Below, piece by piece: positions 42,896 to 56,435 of a stretch of 64,000 nucleotides of DNA. The notes beneath the pieces are model-generated. The model saw only the letters and a list, made by a program, of their open reading frames with translations. It searched no databases and was not told the DNA's origin. Source of the DNA: Chloroflexota bacterium (lineage in GTDB: Bacteria; Chloroflexota; UBA6077; JACCZL01). Location of the stretch: NCBI GenBank assembly GCA_020845495.1, contig JADLFM010000141.1, positions 62,001-126,000 of the forward strand, in the 5' to 3' direction. The stretch's first letter is position 1. Every line of letters begins with the position of its first letter. The position numbers and the translations under genes were made by a program.

Positions 42896-44359
42896 TCACT
42901 TCGGATTCTGTACCGTGACCTCTATCCGGTAGGCCCGCAGCGCCCATTCCGGACTCATCTCGATGCGGGGGCTGCCTGCCACACCGTCCGTGCGGCTCAG
43001 GATCGAGCGTGCCTCGCTGAGAGGCTTCCAGCGCAACTGCTCGGCGATCTGATCGCCGTTCACCTGGCGCACCAGGCCAGCCTGCGAACGGGTTCGGATC
43101 CGCACCTTCTGATCGTCGACACCGAGCACCTCCGGCGTCCCGACCCCAAGCTGGCTGATCGGTAGATCGAAACCAGGGCCGGCCTGAGCCAGGAACACCT
43201 TCTGGACCATGCCGTTGAAGTCGGCGTTCAGGAAGACCACGGCGCTCGTCACCATCGAGAGCTTGCCGGTAACCTGATCGGCCTCGGCGTCTACGCCCGG
43301 ATCGAACGACTCGTTCTCGGGCCGCAGCCGCAGGCTCTGCTGCACGAGCGATCGGTCGCTGCCGGCTCGCGCGTAGAGCTCGGCCAACGCCTGCTCGCGC
43401 GCCCGGCTCTGCAACTGCTCCCGCAACTTGGCGATGTCGTCCTGGGTGACGACCTTGCCGTCACGGTCAGTGCCGCCCTGAGTTGGACGGTCGTTACGGG
43501 CAGTCAGGTTCTGGATGCCCTGCGTGTCGATGCGGGTGATCTGGCGCGCCTCGACGTTGCCGGCGGTTCCCGGGTCGACGGCGGTCACGCCGACCTTCGC
43601 CAGTCCCTGACTCCAGGCCGGCACCTGGACGTCCAGGTCGGTCTGGAAACGCACCCCGCTGTTGGTGGAGACGATGGTTCCGCGCGGCAGGGTAATCGGC
43701 TGGTTGTTCTGGCTTAGGAACACGACCTCGCCGCGTGCACGGTCACGCCCAAGCTTCTTCCCGCCGCTCACCGGCAGCGACCCGACCACTTCGACGCGCT
43801 GCTGGAGCACCTCACCCGGTACGATCCGCCGCGCGACGTCGCTCTGGCGCGCCGAGGGATCCACCATGATCTCGATGTCCTGCTGTTGCGGGAGCACCTG
43901 GGGCGCAATGGTCACTTTCATGACCGGCAGGACGCCGAGAACGAGGAAGACGATCGCGGCGCCGACGATCACGCTGAAGAGCAGGCCGGTGAGCGAAGGC
44001 AGCGGTATCCAATCTGGGAGGGCTGGCAAGCCCCAGGAGTGGGAACCGGGCGGACGCGAGAGGTGGCGTAGCGAGCGGACCGAGCGGCGAGTCCGAAGCC
44101 CTTCCTGGCGTGCAAGCGCTCGGCGCGACCCATCTCCGGTGACGATGATCGTCTCGGACGAAAGCTCGTGGGTGAGCCTGGCCAGGATCCGGAACTCGAG
44201 TGGCGTCCGCAAGATCGGGGAGCGCCGGGGGATGACGAGGTAGACCTCGTCGGCCGAAGTCGATTCGAGCTTTGCCCGCACCGTGGTGAGGTCGTCGTCC
44301 AGATCGAGGAAGACGACCTCCTGCGCCGCCGCCGGGGGTGTCGCGGATGCCGTTGCCAC
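42896..44359 (-). CDS. Membrane protein with baseplate J/gp47-like domain
   Basis: 487 residues from the GTG at 44359, with GGAAGG upstream; the longer frame to 44545 is antisense to alaS. The N-terminal ~110 residues are cytoplasmic and alpha/beta (EVVFLDLDDDLTTVRAKLES, VYLVIPRRSPIL). One membrane helix (LLFSVIVGAAIVFLVLGVL) precedes an external beta-rich region with TLPRGTIVSTNSGVRFQTD and VDPGTAGNVEARQITRID, like the baseplate J fold. It starts 5 bp after the alaS stop and ends 56 bp before ruvX. Its function is unknown; no other phage-tail genes are present. Confidence 0.78.
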   Translation of the reverse strand: MATASATPPAAAQEVVFLDLDDDLTTVRAKLESTSADEVYLVIPRRSPILRTPLEFRILARLTHELSSETIIVTGDGSRRALARQEGLRTRRSVRSLRHLSRPPGSHSWGLPALPDWIPLPSLTGLLFSVIVGAAIVFLVLGVLPVMKVTIAPQVLPQQQDIEIMVDPSARQSDVARRIVPGEVLQQRVEVVGSLPVSGGKKLGRDRARGEVVFLSQNNQPITLPRGTIVSTNSGVRFQTDLDVQVPAWSQGLAKVGVTAVDPGTAGNVEARQITRIDTQGIQNLTARNDRPTQGGTDRDGKVVTQDDIAKLREQLQSRAREQALAELYARAGSDRSLVQQSLRLRPENESFDPGVDAEADQVTGKLSMVTSAVVFLNADFNGMVQKVFLAQAGPGFDLPISQLGVGTPEVLGVDDQKVRIRTRSQAGLVRQVNGDQIAEQLRWKPLSEARSILSRTDGVAGSPRIEMSPEWALRAYRIEVTVQNPK

Positions 44360-44363
44360 TGGT

Positions 44364-47036
44364 CTACATCCTTCCAACCGCTCGCTCGACGAGGGGTACC
44401 ACCTGCGCCAGCGCCAGGCCAAGCTGCGCAGGATCCTTGACGCCGCCCTGCGCGAAGTCCGGGCGTCCCCCGCCCTTCCCGCCGGCGGCGGCCAGCGCTT
44501 CCCGCAAGATATCGCCCGCGTTGATACCCAACTGGATCGCGTCACGGCTCACGCCCACGACGAACGCATGCTGCTCGCCGATGTTGGCCGCCAGCGCCAC
44601 CACCGACGTTCCGAGCTTCGCCCGGAGCTGGTCGGCGGTGTCGCGCAGCGCGTCGCGGCTCGACGCTTCGACCTGCACCGCCAGGACGCTCACCTCGCCC
44701 ACGGCAGTCGCACTCTGCAAAAGCTGTTCCGCGCGTCGTCCGGCAAGCTGCTGCTCCAGCCGCGATGCCTCGCGCTTCGCCTGATCCAGTTCCTCGACCA
44801 GCGACGCGAGCCGCGCCTCCAGGTGGTCGAGGGGCGCCCCGACGGTCCGTGCGAGGTGCAGGAGCCGCTCCTGCTGTTCCCAGGCGTGCGCGAATGCCGC
44901 CTCACCGGCCAGCACCTCGACGCGCCGGATACCGCTTGCCAGCCCCGACTCCCGGACCAGAATCGCTGTCCCGACCTCGGCCGAGCGATCGACGTGGGTG
45001 CCGCCGCACAACTCCTTGCTCCAGCCGCCGATGTCGACGACGCGGACCTGGCTGCCGTACTTCTCACCGAAGATCGCCACCGCGCCGGCCCGGCGTGCCT
45101 GGGTGATGTCCATCACCTGCCACGCGACCGTCAGGTTTTCGAGGACATGGCGGTTGATGCGCGCGTTCACCTCCGTCACCTGCTCGGAGGTGAGGCCGCG
45201 CGGGTAGTTGAAGTCGAAGCGGGCGACGCGCGGCGCGACGAGCGAGCCTTTCTGCTCGGTGTTCTCGCCGAGGACGTCCTTGAGGGTGCGGTGGAGGATG
45301 TGGGTGAGCGTATGATGGCGCGTTGTCGCGGTGCGGTACTCCGGATCGACCTCCGCGATCACGTCCAGATTCGTCACGCGGCTCAACTGGCCCTCGATCA
45401 TCTCGCCGATGTGGACGACGTGCAACTCGTCGAGGCGGCGCGTCTCCCGGACCCGGAACACGCCATCGCGTCCGCGAATGACGCCCTGGTCCCCCACCTG
45501 ACCGCCGCCTTCGGGGTAGAACGGCGTCAGCCCCGAGAGCAGGATCTCGCCCCGCTCGCCCTGCGCGATCTCCTCGCGGGTCCAATCCAGGCCGACGCCG
45601 TCGATGTGTACGCCGATGGCGACGACCTCGGAGGGCAACTTTAGCGGCTCACCGTGCTGGAACAGGCTGGCCGGCGCGCCGGTCGGGCCTTCGGTCGCCA
45701 GCACCTCGGCGGCCGAGCGGAAGCGGGCGCCGGCCCGGCTGCGGGTGCGCTGTGCCTCCATCGCCTCGTCGAAGCCGGCCCGGTCGGCTTCCAGGCCGGC
45801 CTCGGCCAGCATCTCCTCGGAGAGCTCACGGGGGAAGCCGAAGGTATCGTACAACTGAAAGAGCAAGTGGCCGTCGACCTGACGCTCGCCGCGCTCCTTC
45901 GCCGCCGCGATCCACTCGTTCAGCCGCTCCGTGCCGGCGGCGAGCGTCTCGGCGAAGCGGGCCTCCTCGAGCGCGATCGCCTCGACGATACCGGCCCGCC
46001 GCTGGACCAGATCTGGGTAGTGCTCGCCCATGCGGTCGATGACGCGCTCGACGATCTGCTGAAGGAACGGCCGCTCGATACCGAGCAGACGACCGTAGCG
46101 AACTGCCCGCCGCACGATCCGGCGCATCACGTAGCCACGCCCTTCGTTGCTGGGCGTGACACCGTCACCAGCCAGGAACGTGATCCCGCGGCCATGGTCC
46201 GCGATGACCCGCAGCGCGTAGTCGGTGTGCTCGTCGCGCCCGAACGCCGTGCTGGCGATCGTGGCTACGGTGTCGATGATCGGGCGGAACAGGTCGGTCT
46301 CGTAGACGCTCGGGGCGGACTGGAGAATCGCCGTCACCCGCTCCAGGCCGCTGCCGGTGTCGATGTTCTTCTTCGCCAGTGGCGTCCGCCTCCCGTCGCG
46401 GTCCTGGTAGAACTGCATGAACACCAGGTTCCAGAACTCGAGGAAGCGGTCGCAGTCGCAGCCGGGCGCGCAGTCGGGCCGGCCGCAGCCGACCTCGGCG
46501 CCCTGGTCGTAGTACAGTTCCGAGTCCGGCCCGCACGGTCCCTCGGCGCCGGGCGGTCCCCACCAGTTGTCCTCGAGGTAGCTGATCCGCTCGCGCGGGA
46601 TGCCGGTCGCGAGCCAGAGGCCGAGGGCCTCGTCGTCGGTCGGGTGGATGGTGATCCAGACGTGCTCGGGCGGGAACTGGAGCCACTCGGTGACGAACTC
46701 CCAGGCCCAGGGAATCGCCATTTCCTTGAAGTAGTCCCCAATCGAGAAGTTCCCGAGCATCTCGAAGAACGTCAGGTTGCGCGGGTTGCCGACTTCGTCG
46801 ATGTCGACGGTCCGGAAGCACTTCTGGACCGAGGTCATCCGGATGGCCGGCGGCGCCTCGCGCCCCAACATGTACGGGATCATCTGCTGCATGCCGGCCG
46901 TGGTCAGCAGCACGCTTGGGTCGTTGTACGGCACCAGGCTGGAGCTAGGCTGCTGGACGTGGCCGCGCTCCGCGAAAAACTCGACCCAGGCGCGACGGAC
47001 CTCGTCGCTCGTCCGGGGCTGTGTCCGAGAAGGCAT
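44364..47036 (-). CDS. alaS: Alanyl-tRNA synthetase
   Basis: 890 residues from the ATG at 47036, the expected length. It has the class II catalytic core (SSLVPYNDPSVLLTTAGMQQMIPYMLG, FFEMLGNFSIGDYFK, and FWNLVFMQFYQ), the editing-domain zinc site (HHTLTHILH and CGGTHVDRSAEVG) and a C-terminal DHHA1 oligomerisation/tRNA-binding domain with the GGKGGGRPDFAQGG motif. It charges tRNA-Ala and edits Ser/Gly mischarging. An N-terminal extension to 47114 is not conserved in type. It heads the run alaS / baseplate-J-like / ruvX / mltG / methyltransferase. Confidence 0.97.
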   Translation of the reverse strand: MPSRTQPRTSDEVRRAWVEFFAERGHVQQPSSSLVPYNDPSVLLTTAGMQQMIPYMLGREAPPAIRMTSVQKCFRTVDIDEVGNPRNLTFFEMLGNFSIGDYFKEMAIPWAWEFVTEWLQFPPEHVWITIHPTDDEALGLWLATGIPRERISYLEDNWWGPPGAEGPCGPDSELYYDQGAEVGCGRPDCAPGCDCDRFLEFWNLVFMQFYQDRDGRRTPLAKKNIDTGSGLERVTAILQSAPSVYETDLFRPIIDTVATIASTAFGRDEHTDYALRVIADHGRGITFLAGDGVTPSNEGRGYVMRRIVRRAVRYGRLLGIERPFLQQIVERVIDRMGEHYPDLVQRRAGIVEAIALEEARFAETLAAGTERLNEWIAAAKERGERQVDGHLLFQLYDTFGFPRELSEEMLAEAGLEADRAGFDEAMEAQRTRSRAGARFRSAAEVLATEGPTGAPASLFQHGEPLKLPSEVVAIGVHIDGVGLDWTREEIAQGERGEILLSGLTPFYPEGGGQVGDQGVIRGRDGVFRVRETRRLDELHVVHIGEMIEGQLSRVTNLDVIAEVDPEYRTATTRHHTLTHILHRTLKDVLGENTEQKGSLVAPRVARFDFNYPRGLTSEQVTEVNARINRHVLENLTVAWQVMDITQARRAGAVAIFGEKYGSQVRVVDIGGWSKELCGGTHVDRSAEVGTAILVRESGLASGIRRVEVLAGEAAFAHAWEQQERLLHLARTVGAPLDHLEARLASLVEELDQAKREASRLEQQLAGRRAEQLLQSATAVGEVSVLAVQVEASSRDALRDTADQLRAKLGTSVVALAANIGEQHAFVVGVSRDAIQLGINAGDILREALAAAGGKGGGRPDFAQGGVKDPAQLGLALAQVVPLVERAVGRM

Positions 47037-47260
47037 GCTGGAGTCACCCGCCGACAGAGGAGAATCACGGCCCGCACACGCGTGCACCGGACGTGCTCCG
47101 GGGCCGCCGCGCAACGGGCCGTCTCGTGCGGATTGTATCAGACCCCCGATCGTGCGCTTCTCGGCGCGTCATGATTGCGTCGGCACCGTAACGAGGGCAT
47201 CGCCTCCCAGGCCAGGTGGGGGCCGGCACCGGGTGGGGCCGATACCGGGCAGAGCGCTCC

Positions 47261-48058
47261 TCAGAACAGGCTGAGCTGGCTGGCGCGCGGCCTCGACGAC
47301 CAGTCCAGGCTCGGGCGGTGCCGCTCCGCGACCTCCACCGTGACGTGCCCCAGGCCAACCGCCGCGAGCGACCCGGAGACCGCTTGATGGGCGAGGTCCG
47401 GGCGGTTGTTCACGGGGCTGAGGTGCGCGAGCCAGACCGTTGTCGGCACGCGCTCGCCGCAGGCCGCGAGCGCGTTGCCGGTCGCCACGTTCGAGAGGTG
47501 CCCACGATTGCCGAGCACGCGCTGCTTCAGGAAGCGCGGGTAGGGGCCATTGTGGAGCAACTCTTCGTCATGGTTTGCTTCCAGTACGAGTAGATCGTTG
47601 CCCCGCAGGTGACGCTGCACATCCTTCGGCACGAAGCCCAGATCGGTCGTGATACAGGCGGTCGCCTCGTGAGCGGTAATGCGAAACCCGACCGGCTCGC
47701 GGGCGTCGTGGGGGACAGGGAACGGCAGCACCTCGGTGTCGCCCACCCGAAATGCCTGATTCGCGGTCAGCGGCCGTGCCCACGACGAATCGCACAGAGA
47801 CGGGTGGCTCAGCGTGCCGGGCGTCGCGAAGAGCGGCAGGTTGTACGTATCCGACACCTGCCGTGCCGAGCGGATGTGGTCGCTATGGTCGTGGGTCAGG
47901 AAGATGCCGGCCAGATCGTGAGGCGAGATGCGGAGACGTTGCAAGAAGTTCACGATCCGCTTCATCGGGATGCCGCACTCGTAGAGCGCGACCGTCTCGC
48001 CCGCCCTTACGAGGTAGGCATTCCCAGAGCTTCCGCTAGCAATCGACCAGACCTGCAT
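47261..48058 (-). CDS. MBL-fold metallo-hydrolase (YycJ/WalJ-like)
   Basis: 265 residues. The MBL metal-binding motif is HDHSDH in IFLTHDHSDHIRSAR, with a His in PVPHDAREPVGF and the Asp/His ligands in CITTDLGFVPKDV and LVLEANHDEELL, and HLSNVATGNAL afterward. The start SIASGSSGNAYLV is characteristic of the YycJ/WalJ group, proposed 5'-exonuclease-like proteins linked with cell-wall/replication coordination. It follows rpoD on the same strand with a 77-bp gap. Confidence 0.93.
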   Translation of the reverse strand: MQVWSIASGSSGNAYLVRAGETVALYECGIPMKRIVNFLQRLRISPHDLAGIFLTHDHSDHIRSARQVSDTYNLPLFATPGTLSHPSLCDSSWARPLTANQAFRVGDTEVLPFPVPHDAREPVGFRITAHEATACITTDLGFVPKDVQRHLRGNDLLVLEANHDEELLHNGPYPRFLKQRVLGNRGHLSNVATGNALAACGERVPTTVWLAHLSPVNNRPDLAHQAVSGSLAAVGLGHVTVEVAERHRPSLDWSSRPRASQLSLF

Positions 48059-48135
48059 GTGGCGAGCCGAGAGCAGTGAGGCGAGAGTCGCGAGGAGAGA
48101 CCACGCGCCTCTCCCTACTCATGACTCCCGCCTCG

Positions 48136-49870
<1,735 letters not shown>

Positions 49871-49878
<8 letters not shown>

Positions 49879-51823
49879 CAAGGACCTCCTGCCCCCGTCG
49901 GATGCTCCAGGACGCCGTGCCTACGACGCCGAGCCGCCGTTGCTCCTCGAAGATCCGGCCCAGGTGGCCGGCGAGGCGCGCGAGCCGTTCGTGGTATTCC
50001 CGCTGTTCCGCTACGCTTAGCCCGCCGGCCTCCTCGCGGAGCGCCGAATCGAGTGCCTGATGTTGCCTGAACAGTCGGAGCTTGCGCAACTCCAATCGGC
50101 GGACCTGAAGTTCATGAACGACGTCGTCCTGGGCGAGCCGCTCGTTTTCTCCGTCCGACCGCTTGATGCGTTCGAGCGTCTCCACGAACGGCTCGCCTAG
50201 CTCCTGCGCCAGACGGTCGAACGCTGTCGGCGCGTCTGGCCAGTCCGGTCCATCCGCCAGCCGTTCCAGAATGGCGCGGTGGGCAGCACTTTCGAAATCG
50301 TTTGGGGCCGGCCATTCGCCGGCTCCTCGGGCGCGCAGGAGCAGCGCGATGGCCAGATCCTCCAGCCGTTCCTCGTAGGCCGGGGCGGGCGCAGGCGGGG
50401 CAGGCGGCGGGCCGTCCTCCTCTGACCCAGCCGGCTGCACGATCCGCATCTTGCGCCGCACCAACTCGCGGAGGACGTCGAGGCCGGTACCAATGATGGC
50501 CGCGAGGCGTTGAAGGTGGCGGTCACGGTCGATGGGGTCTGCGACGTCGTAGATCAGGTCGACGGCGCGCATGGCGGCCTCCCGGCGCCCGTCCGTGGTG
50601 CTGAGGTCGAAGACGCGCGGCAGGTTCTCCAGCACGAAGTCAATGACCGGCCGCGCGGCCTCGACCGCCCGCGTCCACTCTGACGGATCGTGGCGGATGA
50701 CCTCGTCTGGGTCTTTGCCGCCGTGGAGGGTCATGACCTTGAGGATGGTGCGCCGCTCGACGTACATCGTCGGCATCGAGCCGCGCCCACGCGGGCGCTC
50801 CGCGCGGCCCAGCAGCCCGAAGTCGATCCGGGGCGCTTCGTCGCTGGTGCTGTCATGGGCGACTGCCGAGCCGCGCGAGGCGGCGCGCAAGCCAGCCGCG
50901 TCGGCATCGAGACTGAGGACGATCTCGCGTAATCCCTGGCGGCGGAGCACCTGCACGTGCCGCTCGGTGAGCGCGGTCCCGAGCGTCGCCACCACGTTGG
51001 CGAAGCCGGCCTGATGGGCGATCAGCGCGTCCATGTACCCCTCGACCACGATTGCCTGGCTGGCCTTACGGACCGCGTCGCGGGCGAGGTCGAGCAGGTA
51101 GAGGTTGCTGCCCTTGTCGAACATGTCGGACTGGGGCGAGTTCAGGTACTTGGGCTGTTGATCCGAGCGCAGAATGCGGCCGCCGAAGCCGATGGCCCGG
51201 CCTTCGGCGTCGCGGATCGGGAAGATGACGCGGTCGCGGAAGCGGTCGTAGACTCGCGTGCCATCCTCGGACTGGCCAAGCGCACCGGCCTGGACGCACT
51301 CCTCGACGCTGTAGCCGGCCCGGATCAGGTGGCGCTCGAGGCCGCGCCCCTGGGGATCCGAGTAGCCGAGGCCGAAGCGCTCGATGCTCTCCGGCGTGAC
51401 CCCGCGGTCGTGGAAGTAGGCGCGAGCGGTGGCGCCCGTCTCGCTCGTCAGGACGCCGCGAAAGTAGAGCGCGGCCGATTCGAGGATGCCGTGGAGGCGG
51501 TCGCGTGCCTCACGGGCGCCGGGGTCGGGTTTGGCGCGCGGCTCGATGACGACGCCGGCACGGTCGGCCAGCACCTGGAGCGCCTCGGCGAACCCAAGGT
51601 TGTCCCGCTTCTGAACGAACGTGAAGACGTCGCCGCCCTCGCCACACCCGAAACAGTGCCAGGAGCCGCGCTCAGGCGAGACGTAGAAGGAGGGGGTCTT
51701 CTCGCCGTGGAAGGGGCAGAGCCCCTTGAAGCCCTTGCCGGAGCGCTTGAGCGCCACCGTCTGGCCGATGACGTCCACGACGTCCAGGCGTCGCTTGATC
51801 TCGTCGATCGTCGAGTCTGCCAC
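49871..51823 (-). CDS. dnaG: DNA primase
   Basis: 650 residues. The CHC2 zinc-binding domain has C36, H39, C57 and C60 ([12 protein letters not shown]...[10 protein letters not shown]). The catalytic primase core and TOPRIM domain follow, with [13 protein letters not shown] and SLDADAAGL. The C-terminal ~180 residues are the helicase-binding domain, poorly conserved. It lays RNA primers at the replication fork. It is followed by rpoD (8-bp overlap) and preceded by dgt after a 273-bp gap, a primase-sigma arrangement like the macromolecular-synthesis operon. It starts ATG at 51823. Confidence 0.97.
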
Positions 51824-52096
51824 GGCCGGCCTCGGAAGGGTCAGGATCGCGTGCCCGAATGATGCATCCGACGCCCACCCGAAACCAGCGATCCGGCATC
51901 GGATTTCGCTACATCAGCGTTACAGAAGACACCTACGCCAGCGCGATCCGGCCGGACCCTCTGACTGAAGCCGCCACGGCGTCCGACTGTCGATAGCAGC
52001 CGAGCGGAACTCTCCCTCGATCGCTGAGAACTGACGGCTGATAACTCAGCGCCTCGGTCTGGCTCCCGCTCTCTCGTCACGACTCCCAGCTCTCGA

Positions 52097-53194
52097 CTAG
52101 CTGTACACCGCCCACTCCTGGGGCACGTAGATCTCCTCGAAGATCTTGACGGCGTAGCGGTCGGTCATGCCGGCGATGTAGTCCGCAATGCGCCGCTCGA
52201 TAGGCTCGTCTCGGGGGTTGGTCTGCATCTCGTCGGGCATCTGGTGAGGGTGCGTGCGGAAGTGCTCGAACAGGGCGTGAATGACGAACTTCGTCTTCGG
52301 CACGTCCGCCTTCGCCGCCGACTCGGTGTAGACGTTCCGGAACATGAAGTCGCGCAAACCGTTCATCGATTCGAGCGTGCCCGGGCTCAGGCCAATTGCC
52401 CGACCGTTGCCAACCGCCTCCTGCCAGGATGGCCCGTCGCCGCTCGCCACCCGCCAGTTGTAGTCGACGATGTCGCCGACCAGTGCCTCGATCCGCTGGC
52501 CGGTGGTGGTGCCGAACGCCGTGCGGTAGTCTGACGGGATCTGCTCCTCGGTGATGACGCCGGCGCGGATCGCGTCGTCGATGTCGTGGGCAAGGTAGGC
52601 GATGCCGTCGGCGAGCTTGACGATCTGGCCTTCGAGGGTGCTCGCGACGCCCCAGCCGGCCGCCGCGACGTTCTCGCGGGTCTTCGAGTGGCGCAGGATG
52701 CCATCCTTCACCTGTTCAGCGAGGTTGAGGCCGCGCCCGTCGCGCTCCAGGTACTCGACCACTCGGACGCTCTGCTCGTTATGGCGGAAATGGCCGAGGA
52801 TCTCCGCCATCGCGTCTTCGCCGGCGTGGCCGAAGGGCGTGTGGCCGAGGTCGTGCCCGAGCGCGATGGCCTCGGTCAGGTCTTCGTTCAGGCGCAAGGC
52901 TCGCGCGATCGTCCGCGCTACCTGCATCACCTCCATGGTGTGGGTAAGGCGGGTGCGATAGTGGTCCCCCTTCGGGGCGATGAAGACCTGGGTCTTGTGC
53001 TTCAGCCGCCGGAACGCCTTCGAATGGATGATCCGGTCGCGGTCACGCTGGTAGGCCGCGCGGAGGGGATCTGGCTCCTGGGGCCAGCGCCGGCCGCTGG
53101 CGTCCGCGCTGCGGGCAGCGAACGGCGAGAGGGTCTGCTCTTCGATCGCTTCGAGGCGCGCTCGGACCTCTGGATGGCTGGTATAGGAGAGCAC
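52097..53194 (-). CDS. dgt: Deoxyguanosinetriphosphate triphosphohydrolase-like protein
   Basis: 365 residues from the GTG at 53194 with a GGAGG just upstream. HD-domain motifs: H in FRRLKHKTQVFI, the HD pair in EAIALGHDLGHTPFGHAGED, THTMEVMQVARTIARAL with its conserved His, and the final Asp in LADGIAYLAHDIDDAIRAG. It hydrolyses dNTPs to the nucleoside and triphosphate, tuning precursor pools. The 273-bp gap downstream, before dnaG, holds a copy of the cgctgagaactgacggct repeat at 52022-52039. It precedes dnaG and rpoD on the same strand. Confidence 0.93.
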   Translation of the reverse strand: MLSYTSHPEVRARLEAIEEQTLSPFAARSADASGRRWPQEPDPLRAAYQRDRDRIIHSKAFRRLKHKTQVFIAPKGDHYRTRLTHTMEVMQVARTIARALRLNEDLTEAIALGHDLGHTPFGHAGEDAMAEILGHFRHNEQSVRVVEYLERDGRGLNLAEQVKDGILRHSKTRENVAAAGWGVASTLEGQIVKLADGIAYLAHDIDDAIRAGVITEEQIPSDYRTAFGTTTGQRIEALVGDIVDYNWRVASGDGPSWQEAVGNGRAIGLSPGTLESMNGLRDFMFRNVYTESAAKADVPKTKFVIHALFEHFRTHPHQMPDEMQTNPRDEPIERRIADYIAGMTDRYAVKIFEEIYVPQEWAVYS

Positions 53195-53229
53195 GGCACC
53201 TCCGCGAGTCGAGGCGTTGTCAGTCGCCA

Positions 53230-53308
53230 GGTATCAGTCAGTGGTGGTCAGGGGCGAGCGCCGATAGCCCGTGGTGTCCATAGCCCGTGATGTCCTGTGA
53301 CTGATACC
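53230..53308. repeat. Inverted-repeat element with an internal 16-bp duplication
   Basis: Perfect 11-bp arms ggtatcagtca (53230-53240) and tgactgatacc (53298-53308) enclose two near-identical 16-bp units, atagcccgtg(g/a)tgtcc, at 53264-53279 and 53280-53295. It lies in the dgt/ppdK gap. It looks like a small non-autonomous repeat, similar in size to the element at 32739-32817, though with different ends. Confidence 0.5.
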
Positions 53309-53340
53309 GGATGACGGAGATCTGGGGGCGCGCACAACGC

Positions 53341-53404
53341 GGGGCGAGCCACTGGCTCGCCCCGACCGGTGTACCACGCGAGCCCCCGCCGAATGACGGG
53401 GGCT
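53341..53404 (-). terminator. Two hairpins downstream of ppdK
   Basis: The stem agcccccg/cgggggct (53381-53388 with 53397-53404) begins 8 bp past the ppdK stop. A second, stronger stem, ggggcgagcc/ggctcgcccc (53341-53363, 3-nt loop), follows. Neither has a T-tract. They separate ppdK from dgt. Confidence 0.65.
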
Positions 53405-53411
53405 GTGGATG

Positions 53412-56174
<2,763 letters not shown>

Positions 56175-56435
56175 TTCGATCGCTCCTTCATGAGACCGTC
56201 AGTAGCTGCGCGGCCCCGAGATCCGGCCATCCGTGGCGGTCGGCCGGACCGTCGGGCCGCGCTCACCCCGTCGTGAGGCACGGGTCCGGATCGGGCGATC
56301 CATAAACCTCGCCTGCATCACCCGATCATCCGGCTTATACGAAATGGTAGGTACGCCCGACGCGCAGCGTCAACCGTAGTTGCCCGCACGGCGTACCCTA
56401 CGCGATTCCGCCGGCGACGACCGAGAAGTTGAGGG

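Noticed and set aside
42896..44359. Prophage remnant, because of the baseplate J-like domain
   Set aside because: No other phage genes are present, the protein has a membrane helix, and it is packed between core housekeeping genes.
45654..47174. 506-codon open frame opposite alaS
   Set aside because: Antisense shadow. Its composition is Arg/Asp/Val-biased and no domain is seen, whereas alaS is complete.
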